Positions 1 through 11,171 of a stretch of DNA of 64,000 nt are shown here, piece after piece. Below the pieces are notes generated by a model. The model was not told where the DNA came from. It worked only from the letters and a program-made list of their open reading frames with translations, and ran no database searches. Each line of letters begins with the position of its first letter. Position 1 is the stretch's first letter. The DNA lies in NCBI RefSeq assembly GCF_042242105.1, contig NC_092031.1, forward strand, positions 6,160,175-6,224,174, written 5' to 3'. This stretch comes from Pempheris klunzingeri. Lineage: Eukaryota > Chordata > Actinopteri > Acropomatiformes > Pempheridae. A program made the position numbers and the translations under genes.

Positions 1-180
1 GCATCTCTTGGTATTACTCTGGAAATCCTTTACATTTATCAATGGGAAACACTTAACTTCAGTCTGAAAGCATTGCGGTTAGTGCTGGTTCACTGTAAAC
101 GCCAGGCAGACACATTAAAATTACAAAGAGCAAAAGTCAGAATCGCTGTCCAGTCAAGTTAAGCCTTTATCCAAGCTTAC

Positions 181-220
181 CTATGAGGAGGAGCAGAAGG
201 AGGAAACCAGAAAACATCAT
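181..220 (-). CDS. First coding exon (signal peptide) of a second Cys-loop receptor gene, rest off the left edge
   Basis: Reading the minus strand from 220, a start codon pair opens a 13-codon hydrophobic signal sequence (MMFSGFLLLLLLI) and a phase-1 exon end at 181, followed by a canonical GTAAGC donor at 180-175. The exon is 40 nt long in phase 1, exactly like the first exon of the complete receptor gene at 9274-9235, whose peptide is MILVAFLLLIVFT. The identical length, phase, peptide character and strand suggest a tandem paralogue whose other exons lie beyond position 1. This is inference from exon architecture: a 40-nt exon alone cannot be assigned by homology, and an unrelated secreted protein remains possible. 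Confidence 0.5.
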
Positions 221-745
221 GACTGCAGCAACTGAAGGAATCCCAAGAAGTCTGTGAGAGGTTTGTATAGTTAATGTGTATTCCTGTCTGCTCGGTGTTG
301 TCTGGAAATGTCACAAAGTCGGTTGCAGTAATAATACCACTGCCTCACAGTAGGAGAGGGCTGGGCAGACTGAATGACTGACAGCCATCTGGAGGTGGTG
401 GTCACACCCAGCACAGCATCTTCTGATGGTCTTTTAAGGGAGGAACAGGAGGCAGAAACGCCCCTTGTGACTGTAATGACATTTTAATGGTAAAAGTATT
501 AATACAGCAACATAAACATTTTCCACACAATGCCTACAGAGCCAGGTGAAAAATAAATTAGACTCAATGACAGCTGAGACTCTCCTGCACAACAATGCTG
601 GTATGCTGTTATTCAGATAAGATATTCAGGTGTTACAGCAGCATAACGACAGAAATCAGTGTAGATAAATAGAGAAAGCAGTAATTAGAAGCATATATAA
701 TATAAAAATAGGAATAGAAATGGATTTTAAACTCAAATTTACAAT
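221..745. other. Intergenic, upstream side of the edge receptor exon
   Basis: No gene is visible. This stretch would hold the promoter and 5' UTR of the partial receptor gene that starts at 220 on the minus strand. It is AT-rich toward the right and ends at the left copy of the LINE target duplication. Confidence 0.4.
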
Positions 746-761
746 AAAAAGCAGTCCAACA
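746..761. repeat. Left target-site duplication of the LINE
   Basis: This 16-bp sequence is identical to 1909-1924. The junction gives the exact truncation point of the insertion. Confidence 0.9.
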
Positions 762-1908
762 ACTTCGCTGGATAACACATGACACAGAGTTCATACCTGC
801 TAAACTAGACAATAGATTTAAATACTGGAAAAACTCAGGAATTACTTCATTTTCAATAATAACAAATAATAAAGGATTAATGACCTTCCAACAAATTAGA
901 AGTGCCTTTAACCTGGAGAAGTATGATTTCTTCAGATACCTTCAACTGAGACATTACTATAACAAAAACATTAAGTGGACAACAGAGAGAGGATTAAACG
1001 TGATTAAAATATTTATGGAGGTACAGAAAGGTAATCCCATCAGAAAACCGCTCTCCAAAATGTACACGTCTCTGCAGCTAGAAAGAGGTCACTCCTCAAC
1101 TTATGTTAAAAAAAGATGGGAAAGAGAAACTAATGTAAAGATAACTGAGGAGGACTGGCTCAACATTTGTAGAACACAGTCAACAAGTTCAAGCTCAGGT
1201 CTGTGGAGAGAATTTACTTGGAAAAATATCCTAAGATTTTTTATTACTCCCAAGATCAAAAGTTCCCAGACTAACAGACCTGAGCTTGGTTACTGCTGGA
1301 GGATGTGTGGCAATACATCTGCGGGACATTTCCATATTTTTTGGGAGTGTCCTGCGCTTTCACTGTTTTGGGGAAATGTGATAATGTGTCTTATGTATCT
1401 AGGGAATTTACCAACAAACATGAAGAAACAAGATAGGTACTTAATACAAATTCTACAAGCTAGTTGCAAAAAAGCAATAACTAGAAAATGGCTCAGTAAG
1501 GAGCCTCCGACTATTTCAGAATGGAAAGAGATCATTGGGGAGATTTATATTATGGAGCGTCTGAGATATGCCAGTGCTACGTTTGAGAGGTACTGGGAAC
1601 CTTGGAAATCTCACATGAATCTAAGATAGTGAAAATACTTGTTCTGTCCTGTACAGATGTTTTATTCTATAACTTTGTAAAACTGATATATTTTTTTCTG
1701 CGACTGCCAAGGATGTTGATGAATACGACGGACACATTAATGTGTCCCTGAGGCTCAGCTTTTGATTACACTTTAGAAATGACCAAATTCATGAAGTAAT
1801 ATATGTTGAACCTGTACCGACCCTGTCTGCTATCCCCACTGTTATATTCCTGTTTGTTGTTTGTTCCATGTAAAAATAAGTAATAATAAAAAGAAAGTTG
1901 GAAAAAAA
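762..1908 (+). mobile_element. 5'-truncated L1-type LINE insertion
   Basis: The insert carries the 3' end of an ORF2-type reverse transcriptase protein, a 3' UTR of about 280 bp and an A-rich tail. It is bounded by perfect 16-bp target-site duplications (AAAAAGCAGTCCAACA) at 746-761 and 1909-1924. The reading frame is open from the truncation point (763) to the TAG at 1627-1629, about 288 codons. It includes the C-terminal Cys/His cluster typical of fish L1 ORF2 proteins (CWRMCGNT, HFHIFWECP, about residues 145-165 of the ATG-started ORF). Endonuclease and polymerase domains are absent because of 5' truncation, so the copy cannot move by itself. The perfect duplication and open frame indicate a recent insertion. 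Confidence 0.9.
880..1629 (+). CDS. C-terminal fragment of LINE ORF2 (reverse transcriptase family)
   Basis: This 249-residue open frame begins at an internal methionine. The frame continues upstream without a stop to the truncation point at 763, so the ATG is unlikely to be a biological start. It corresponds to the region after the polymerase domain, with the C-x3-C, H-x-H and trailing C pattern near WECPALSLFW. It lies wholly inside the LINE at 762-1908. It is not a host gene, and expression as a protein is unlikely. Confidence 0.85.
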   Translation: MTFQQIRSAFNLEKYDFFRYLQLRHYYNKNIKWTTERGLNVIKIFMEVQKGNPIRKPLSKMYTSLQLERGHSSTYVKKRWERETNVKITEEDWLNICRTQSTSSSSGLWREFTWKNILRFFITPKIKSSQTNRPELGYCWRMCGNTSAGHFHIFWECPALSLFWGNVIMCLMYLGNLPTNMKKQDRYLIQILQASCKKAITRKWLSKEPPTISEWKEIIGEIYIMERLRYASATFERYWEPWKSHMNLR

Positions 1909-1924
1909 AAAAAGCAGTCCAACA
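1909..1924. repeat. Right target-site duplication of the LINE
   Basis: This is a perfect copy of 746-761, directly after the A-rich tail of the element. Confidence 0.9.
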
Positions 1925-2441
1925 GAGAGACAGTTGTAAGTTAAAGCTGAGATTGGTGGCTTGTTTTTTGTGTCAGTGGACAAATAACCTTCCATAATAA
2001 CCTTCAACATATTGTAACTGGACTGACAGGCCAGCACTGCCATCCATGACGCCCCACCCGCAAGCATGGCAAAAAAACATTACTCAACTGTTATTCCTTG
2101 TAGTGAAACAGTAAAACATTTGAGAGTCCTGAGGGGGCTTTTATAGGCTCTGTAGCAGCCTGACGGATGAGTGTGCACGTGTCTTTGTCTCCTCGTGTTA
2201 CCGATTGTACCCACTGCAATAACGCCAGATCAACCAGCCTCCTCATTCATGATGTGTTTGCAACATCGGGCTGGTGAGGACGGACGTGATTGGTTTAAAG
2301 TCTGAGCAACGGATGAGCTGTGAGCTGAAAGTTGACTGAAACAGGACAGGAGGGACAGATCTGTTTGTCGGAGTGGAGAGATAATGTGAAATATTACAGT
2401 GAAAGAAATATGATATCAGTGAGGTCAGTGAGTCTGTGCGC

Positions 2442-2479
<38 letters not shown>

Positions 2480-3234
2480 GACTCTTGTCAAAGTGAATGA
2501 TTTGAACTGAAAGCCGTAAAGTTTCCTCTTCTGCATCGATTGTCCTGATTGGATAACATTAGATTACATTTATCTCTGTTTGTCTCATATTGCACACAAC
2601 ATTTTGGGAGATGAACACATCCAGATGCAGGATAAATATCAATCTCCTACATCATAAACCACCAAACACAGCTGCACCACCAAATATATACGATTACATC
2701 AACTTTTTGTGGGGGCTTTTACATCAGTGCAGCTTTTGATGTATCTGTTGCTTTTTAAAGGCTGATTTTAAAACTTAGCAGTGAATGTGAAGTGCATTAA
2801 TTTATCTAGAAACATTTGAGGTCCATCTATTCATTTATTTTAGCTTTTGGCAAATTGATCATTAATTGGCATTTACTGTCAAAGATCCCAGTAACTTTAA
2901 AGCAGCCATTCAACATTTAGCTTTTTATTATGCGTTACACATTTTTACACAATCGTAGTCAAAGGCAATGCATTAAATTGGCCTCTAAACTGAAGTTTTC
3001 TTAATTGCAAAAACGAACAAAGTTTTCACTGACTGTAATCTCAGCAGCACACACAAGATTGTGTAACCAACCAAACGACATAAAACAGATTCGCGGGAAA
3101 ATGTTGCAAATACAGAGCATCACACAATACTTTACAATTTCACAATACTTTTACAGCTAAAGTTTTACATTACAAGTTCACATAAAGGTATTATTATTAT
3201 TATTATTATCATTACAAGGCATTATTTTACATGT
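1925..3234. other. Intergenic and 3' UTR of the complete receptor gene
   Basis: This holds a CA microsatellite at 2444-2476 and the likely 3' UTR of the minus-strand receptor, whose stop is at 3235-3237. A TTTATT on the plus strand at 2924-2929 is an AATAAA signal in the receptor's direction and would give a 3' UTR of about 300 nt. I see no gene of its own here. Confidence 0.45.
2444..2476. repeat. (CA)n microsatellite
   Basis: An uninterrupted CA dinucleotide run. A minus-strand open frame across it is an artefact of the repeat. Confidence 0.95.
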
Positions 3235-6200
3235 CTAACTGTTCCATTCCATGAAGATGAGGGGCAGAAACAGTGACACAGTGGTGACGTAGAACATGAA
3301 GAAAGTATTGTTGATTCTCGTGGCCCACTGCACGAACTTCCCTCCTTCCTCTCTGCAGCCGAGGTACAGATTCAGAGTTTTCTGCAGCTCCTTCAGCTGC
3401 TCCAGGATCAACAGTAAGAGATGAGGCTCCCCTGACTGAATGCCGTCATTAACCTGCACACACCAGGAGCCATGGAGTCGTGTTAGAGAGGGACTGATAG
3501 ACTGATAATGAATTACAGACAAGACAAAAAGACAAAAATCAACATCTGTCTTGTGCATGTCACAGGATATTTATGTCTTGACAGGCCAAATTATTGCTTT
3601 TTAACAGGTTGAATCAGGCATCTTAAGTTGTTAAAAGCATGTTAGTTTATTAGTTGTCAAATATTAAATTACACTCCAACGATTTTGATAAATCAATTAA
3701 TTGGTTTGAGCGATGAAATTCATTGCAGACCTAATGTAAACAGGTTAAATGTTACCATGTTGTTGACTGCTGCTCCTATATCCACTGAGGGAAGATAAAT
3801 CTGCAGCCTAAATGTAGGTATGGAGTGTAACATTATGCCCTTAAGTGATGGATCACGTACTGTAAACCTTCCATATTCATATTCTTTTGATTGATATAGC
3901 AACTTTTTCCACCCCAGAGTAAAATCTTTTTTGCAATATTCCAACAACTCAACACATTTCCAGCACTTTCACTCAGGTTTTTAATGTGCACAAAAACAGG
4001 TGAATGGAAACCGACTTCTAAGCTTTCGTGGTTTAATAGAATTGATGTTCGTAGGTCAATTCTATCAAACAGTTTTGAACACATTAAGAAGTTGAAAATG
4101 AATGTGTTAACATCCTTTAAATTACTCAAGATCCCAGCTTTTAACCTGTTAGTGTGTAACAACATACAGATCCTTGTGATAATAATGCTGTATATGAACC
4201 TATAAGTCTGTACCTCCTCAGCCACAGGCAGCAGCTCGTGCTGTTTCTCACCATCAGGGATTTTACAGACGCATGAACAGCAGGTCTGTCTTTCCTTCTC
4301 TGAAAACACACAGTAACGGGATTTAAAACTATGCTGCATACAAAAAAAGCCCTAGAAACTCTATAGAAGCTCTATTCAACTTCTGTGAATGAAAGCAGGT
4401 ACAGACAGTAAAAAAAAACACAAGTTCGAATTAGAACTTATCTCCTTCCTGACAGCGTGGGTGTGGTTTGATCAGATATGATGCTTCTCCTCGGCAACAT
4501 AAGCAAACAAACCTACTGTCATCAGATTTGGATTGTAATGCTGTTAAATAGTGACATTCTGCATAGAAACAGCACATTAGGTTTTAAGCCCTTTAAGCCC
4601 ATGATTATAGAGTTAAACTAGAACCAGTAGCCAGAAAAGTCTCTGAACCTTTTCCATTCATGGAGCATTTGATTAGCTTCTATGAAAGCTGTTTGTCCCT
4701 AATCTGGATCTCACCTCTGTTACAGTTATCCATTTTGACCTTTTCCTGTTTGTCCTCCCTCTCACCCTTCAGCCTGAGCTTCTCCTGGGATGCAGCGTCT
4801 TTTTCCATAAGATACGTAACCAAGATTGTCTCCAGCAGACTGAGCAGCATCAGAGCAAATATCACAATGCAGTAGGTCGCTGAGGAGAAAAGAGGCAATA
4901 ACTACTTCTTGTTTTGGTTTCTGGTGCTTCTGACTGTGTGAATCATAGTCCAGTCATGAACTGGCCCTTTAAACGGGGGTTTGTACCTATGAGTGGAGTC
5001 TTGTTGGACATAGCGGGCAGGATGTCATTCAGGATGAGCAGCAGCACAGAGATGGCCAGGAGCACGGTGACTTTGAAGCCCAGCTTCTCTCCACGATGGT
5101 CTGCGATGAAGAAGGAGGCGAGGTCCAGACTCAGGAAGAACAGGATGGGCAACAGGAAGTTGATGACGTGGAGGAGGGGTCTCCTCCTGATGGTGAACTA
5201 GGAAAACAGGTTCCAGGGTTACAGGAGGTCGACCAGAACAACATAAATTATGACGTTTCTGGAGTTGGAAATGTACTCCGGATGTCAGAGTACATTCTTT
5301 TTAACATTATTTTTTATTTGTGTGTACAGGAGTGTAAGTCACTCTTGAATTACTTAATTTGAAACAAACAAGAAACAAGCCAGTAATTCATAAAACATTT
5401 AAACACTACTAACATGAGACCTCCAGTTATTTGATTCCAGAGCAGAAATTAAGGAATTTTTGTAAAAGGTGACAATTTGTTAAAATTATTTTCTTTTAAT
5501 TTGCGCACATAATTTATATTGTTGTTTATCAATGCAAGAGATTCAAGTGATTCAAGATCACAAATGAAGGAACTTGAAAGCATGAATTAAGTCATTTGAG
5601 TCCACAAATTATGTAATGTGTAAAACTGTACACACAGAATTTGTATCTCAAGAGCACAAATTGAGTAACGTGGATTATGTGAGACGCTCTGGTCCTTTTG
5701 TGACTTGGAGTTGACTTTACTGAACTCTACTGGATGAACACCATGAACACCAAGATATCCCCTCATTTGGTGTTTTTATGACACAGAGCGCTGTCTAAAA
5801 ACTCTCTAAAACCCCCCACAAATCTTCACCTATTCACATGATTTCCATTCAAATCAAACCATCCAGTGAACCCCGGCGCGCTGAGAGAAAACATCTGCAC
5901 CACTCATACATTCGGGTTTTCCCTGTAATTAGGCGCCCATGCGTATCGGCCCCCGTGTTGCGTACAGTGTATATGAGCTGCTCCCACTGTCTATTGTGGA
6001 AGGTGAAGTTGGAGCTGGTGACGGACAGTTGGAGGAACTCCCACTCTCCCTGCGTCTTCATCACCTCTCGAGAAAACTGCGTGGCCCGAGACGAGTTGGA
6101 GGAAGGAAGGAGCCGAATTTCATCAACTGAGGTGAGAGGAGGAAATTTCAGTGAGAACAGGTGGAAAAAACATGGTGGTCACAACACTGACTTCAGCACA

Positions 6201-7868
6201 GACGGTCAAGCTATACACACGCCCTCCCTCACTGTAGTGTATCGCCGATCCAATGGTGATGTTGCATCTCTGTGTGTCGAAGGGGAACTTGTGGACGTCC
6301 ATTTTGCAGGTGCTGACCACCTTCATGTCCTCTTCAGAAGTGATCATCCCATCGTGGGACACGTACATGTAGGGGTTCAGAGGGGAGTCGTCCTTCTCTA
6401 TCCTGAAACAACACACATTTGCAAACATAACTGCATTTTATGTTTGTACAGCATTTAAACCTCACGCTTTTTGCCATTAATCAAAAACAGAGGAGCTCCT
6501 CGTGTCACCACGTCGGGATAACGCGTTGTCTTATTATTACCCCAAACAATAGTATAAAAACTGTTGTGTGTACTTTAATAAATTTGAACACACAGTGAAG
6601 TCATTTACCTTCTAAGCAAGTACAGGGTGTGTGGCATCAGCAAATATCAAGATACTAAATGACTTGATGCTGAATACCCACAAAGTGCATGTTTGTTACG
6701 TAAGAAACACCTCCCATTCCCATTCAACAATTACTTGGCTCTTTTGAACTCCCATCCAATTCAATTCCCCTTAATTTATCTTTCATTCATTTCTATCAGA
6801 TGTCTCGTCAATGATACTTTTGGTAAATACGCTTATTCGCTTTCTTGCCATGAGTTAGATGAGAAGATTGATACCACTGTGCTGCCCTGTAAGAGGGTCA
6901 TTCCCTAGAAATTCTTTGATATTAACAAACTCTGTTTTTAAAGACTGAAATGCACACTTCAAGAACTGAAGAATTGTGATGTTTAAAGTATTAGTAGCTG
7001 TTATTACTTTTAGTACTGAGTGGAAACAGAATACTTAACTGCTATCATCAAACATTTAGTAGCTAGAGCTGGAAAAAGATAAATGTATTTATGTTAACCT
7101 CAATTTATTCTTTCACACACACACAGTTTTTACATGCATTGTTGTGCAGGCGCAGTTCATCTGTCTGTCATCTGCTTCTTTCTCTGTCTCCATGATGAAA
7201 CTACTTTTTAATGGAAATTTGACTCATTTATGAGGAAAAGCCTGCTAAAGGAAAGTGTGCCGTGCGAGGAGACGAGTATGGCCCGCCAGCTCACCAACAG
7301 CACCTACACTCATGATGAATAGAAATGTTTTTCATATCATAAATCAATAGGCAATTTTCTAATTATTGAAATGCTTAAGGCTTACTACTTACTTGTTTTT
7401 TTCCACCTGGACCTGTATGATCAGACACACCTGCTGCCTCTTATACATACAAAACGGTGAAGTTGTCAGTGTGGCAGTAGCCTACGTCTACATTTAAAAT
7501 TATATTCAGGGCTGCACTCAAACTGTTCAGAGCTTAAGCTTTACACCAATAAAATGACCTGGTGACGCCGGTTAGCTTAGCATGCGTAAAGACTACGCTA
7601 GGAAAAGTTACTGCACATAAGCCTTTGGAAATCCACATTTTGACAAATATTTAAAGGTGCTTGTAGGCAAGCTTTTTACCACTGTTTCAAGTCCTTGTTC
7701 TAAACTAAGCTAACGGGCTGCACTTCTCTCGTTTACAGACAAATGTGAGAGTCGTATCAATATTCTAACTCTAGGCAAGGAAGCACGCAAGCATATTTCC
7801 TAAAGTGTCTATCTATCCTTTTAAAATCAGGTTTTGTGTTTGTGTTTGCAAATGTTTTCATAAACTAC

Positions 7869-7906
<38 letters not shown>

Positions 7907-9274
7907 TGTGTGTGCGTACTGCAGGCTCACATCTCGTAGAGGAAGAGGTCTGGTCTCCAGAGCATGTCTCTAGGAATTGAAATGTGACTGATTCCACAAA
8001 ACTGAGCAGGGTCCCATGAGATGCGCTCATTGCTCCATATCTGCAGCAAATTAAAGGTGAATTACCAAAAATGTTTACAGACAAATTGGAAATAAGTGAC
8101 CAACCAAAGCGTTAGCTGAGATTCACAGACAGAATGATGCATTTACTGATATAGGAAGACAGTTTTTATTTAAATAATCAAAATAAAGATGTATAAAGAT
8201 TCACTCAGTCAACTCACCATTGTTGCCCAGAGGAAAGGAATGAAAGTTTGTGTTTTCTCAATCTGGGAATAAACACACACAAATATTAGAACTTATGGCA
8301 GCATTTCTTAGGTGAATCTCACACCAACACCTCACAGCAGCTCCTACCACAGCCAGGATGGCATAGAGGAAGATGTCCAGCTGGACTACGGTGGGGTGTG
8401 TGTAGTCCAGGATGGGCCGGGTCAGTTTAAACACGCTGTTATCTGTGGTCAGGTTCAGGTGGTCCAGAACATCCTGGTAACTGCACACTTTCTTACAGGA
8501 CGTCACCTCTGCGTTAACACAGTTATCAGAGAGGAGGAAACATGTTGATGTGCCTTAAAAACAATGATTCGTGTAGCTCAGCGTTTTGTAAAACAATCGT
8601 CTTAGTTTGCTTTACTTTAGTTTTATTTTTGGTTTGCGTTGGGTTTTTAATCTACTGTAGGTATATATTTTGTGTATTTTATTGTAATTTAACTTGATTT
8701 ATTATATTTTCCTATGAAAAAGACTTTTAATGCTTAAAGTTGCTATATTTTTTGCAGATTTATAATAAGAGCACATTTTTCTGTATTAGCCTTGCTGACT
8801 CTTGGCTGTCAGCGAGCAATTAGACTAATCTTCTGTGTATAGATGGCATGATAAGAGGACTCCTTCTGGATTGGTCATCCATTTCACTTTTTTCTCCCTC
8901 TTTTCATTGAAATATTCTTTTCTCCTTTACCGTACCAAGAACTGTCGAAAGAAAGAAGTCATGGCTTTGAGTTTGATGAAACATTTGACCTATTTTGTTC
9001 AGTTTTGTGAAAATAGCTCTGTGGAAACACCAACACATCCCCTAACAGTTTATACATCAGAAATAAACACTTCAAGTATGATGGAAAATACTGTTGCAAC
9101 AAAAGTTACAACAAATACTTTGATCTCTCTGACTCTGAAAATGAAATGAGGAAAACACTAAGAATTACAACACGTTTCTGAGGTTCAAACACACAAACAC
9201 ACCTCAAACATGCTCACACAGAACCAAGTCTTACCTGTGAACACGATCAGGAGGAGAAAAGCAACAAGTATCAT
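3235..9274 (-). CDS. Cys-loop ligand-gated ion channel subunit, 5-HT3-like / ZACN-like
   Basis: Ten exons on the minus strand: 9274-9235, 8508-8348, 8262-8218, 8040-7931, 6402-6233, 6126-5966, 5197-4987, 4879-4715, 4299-4214, 3453-3235. They join in phase to 455 codons plus stop. Exons of 45, 110 and 170 nt match the conserved layout of this receptor family. Signal peptide 1-13; Cys-loop C151 to C165 with FPFD between; TM1 about 237-260, TM2 about 267-288, TM3 about 300-322, TM4 near 434-453. The pre-TM2 GEK (E266) is the cation-selective signature. The TM3-TM4 loop is Cys- and charge-rich. Known role of the family: plasma-membrane pentameric channels opened by a transmitter or ion. Where 5-HT3A has its loop B tryptophan, this protein reads GSAIHY, so serotonin gating is doubtful. 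Human ZACN lies near RNF157, so a zacn relation is plausible, but I do not assign a symbol. Confidence 0.9.
6810..6905. repeat. Fragment of a teleost TTAGCTTAGC-type MITE-like repeat
   Basis: An intronic segment with the CGCTTATTCGCTTTCTTGCC and GAGTTAGATGAGAAGATTGA motifs. These belong to one end of the same dispersed family seen near 7567, 20280, 45344, 50870 and 55110. Family recognition is from memory. Confidence 0.55.
7567..7822. repeat. Teleost TTAGCTTAGC-type repeat copy in receptor intron
   Basis: It contains GGTTAGCTTAGCATG at one side, ACTAAGCTAACGGGCTG further on, and a trailing arm resembling the 6810 fragment. It is diverged, and lies in the intron between exons 4 and 5 of the receptor gene. 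Confidence 0.55.
7871..7914. repeat. (TG)n microsatellite
   Basis: A TG run with one TT interruption, a few bases from the donor of receptor exon 4 at 7930. Confidence 0.9.
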
Positions 9275-11171
9275 ATCTGCACCTGTAAGTGTGTGTTAGA
9301 GCGGCTTAAATCGAGTGTGTGTGTCCCGCTGTAAGACCAGTCCCTCTGTGGGATGCTGTGCATGGATGTGGGCTGGGCAGAACAGCTGAAGTGATAAACC
9401 CCTCCCACGGTGGGCAGCATGGACTCATGCTGTAATTGGCTGACAGAGGAGGGGGACATACAGTGTGTATCATATCAGGCCCTGGTTTGACTCTTAAGGC
9501 AGGTGAGATTGAAGATGATCGCTTTTTAAGGCGGAGTAACAAATAATAAAAGTGCAGGAAAGGCGAGTGGAGAGGATTTATCCCTCTGAGAGGAGAGATC
9601 ATGTGAATTTAGTGCTTGCTCACAACTTGCTTGACTCTGGCGACAAAAGGATAGTGAGTGTGAGTCAGCACATGTATGAGCAAATAGCACACGACAAATG
9701 AGAAGGTGAAATTCAATTAGGTTGTAATGTGGTAATGTGGTAATGACATTATGAACACTGGTGCCATTTAAACCCACTCATTGTCCTCCCCTGCCAGGCT
9801 CACAGAGCATCAAAGCTGATTTATTATTCATGTAAAAAACCAAAAAAAATTCAAAATTAGGTCTCTTTTTGTACAATAAGTGACTTCATTGATAGAGTTT
9901 TAATTCATCGAATGATTTGCATTTTAATGGTGTTTATGAACAGTCAGGGATTGGGTGGGGCTGCAACTAATGATTATTTCCATTACAGATTAGTCTTTTG
10001 TTTATTATCAGTTAATCTTTAGTCGTAAAATACTGAAAAATGTCCGAGGTGACTTCTTCAAATAGCTTTTGTCCAAGCCAATGTCTGGCAAATCATTTTT
10101 AAATGTTTTTGTTTTTCTTATTTATGACTTAAAACCTTGCTCAACCATTCTATGACTACTATACTATATGTATTGTGTTTATCTGCGTCTCTCTCTACTT
10201 CTCACTTATCAAAAGAGTGCAACATTCATTTGTTTATTGCAAGCAACCCTGCTAACTGCCCCAAACTGGATCATATGCCTGACTTTGGCCCTCAGACTTA
10301 AACTGGCACAATGTGTTGGAATGAGAAAAATATGGGTGTCTATAAAGAAATCTGGATTTAACCATTTAAGTACCTAAGATGTGATTATTGGGAACTGTTT
10401 CATGAGTGAAGACCTGAGTCATGATTAAAGCTGTCTTAAGTTGTTTTTTGGCCACTTGGGGGCAGTGTGACACAATACAAACACAACATCAACATATTAT
10501 CACAATATAAAGTTAATATGGCAAACATGTTTGTAAATCATTTTTAGATTTCTATTCAAAGTTCAAAGGGTTAATGTAATACAGTCTTCACTGTCTTTTA
10601 GCTCTGGTTTGGTCTCCTGAAAAAATATCTTAACATACCTGCCTCTTTCGCTGCTTTTTTTCCGTTGTTCTTTTGTTTTGTTTTTTTTACACAAAACAGT
10701 TGCCAACCAACCACATTAAAGTTGATGCTGTGAAACCAAAACACAAGAAAAACAGCTGAAAGACGCCAAAACATCAATTGATCTGTTGTTGACAGAAATA
10801 TATTGAATAGTGCAGTTATAAACCTTTTAAGAAGTGAAATTGGGTTCTTTTTCCTGTTTTGCTTTTGTTTCCTTTACATAAATTGTTGATGATTGAAACA
10901 GTGAATATAGTGAATATAATGAAAAATAAAGTTTAAAGATGTATTTACAGTTGTATGTTTATGATTTGGAGCCATGAGAAGTTATTTTTTCCAACTTGAG
11001 CTCTGTGGTGGGAAAAAGCTGCAAACCAGAGTTTGAAAAAACAAAAGAGTTTCAGTGACTGTGTGACCATGTTAGGAAACATCTCAGAGCAGTGTTTCAT
11101 GAGCCTGCACTGATTAATGAAACTCACCCATTGAAATAAACATCACTCAGTGACTGTTTAGATGCAAAAAC
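9275..11171. other. Intergenic between the receptor promoter and the rnf157 3' end
   Basis: The left part should hold the receptor promoter. I see no reliable TATA box. A copy of the fish repeat starting GCTGCAACTAATGATTA lies at 9957-10115, and a short repeat-like segment with GGCCACTTGGGGGCAGTG lies near 10450. No convincing coding exon is visible. Confidence 0.4.
9957..10115 (+). repeat. Teleost interspersed repeat, GCTGCAACTAATGATTA family
   Basis: It begins with the characteristic GCTGCAACTAATGATTATT motif followed by degenerate GATTA/TTAATC steps and AAATGTCC. The same family appears in rnf157 introns at about 24955, 30335, 33478 and 33785. I recognise it from fish genomes but cannot name the superfamily safely. 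Confidence 0.6.

Noticed and set aside
2243-2536. Minus-strand 97-codon open frame
   Set aside because: It is driven by the CA microsatellite (a run of VC dipeptides) and has no splice or family support.
5838-6458. Plus-strand 206-codon open frame
   Set aside because: It lies antisense across two exons of the receptor gene, whose own frame and splice sites explain the sequence.
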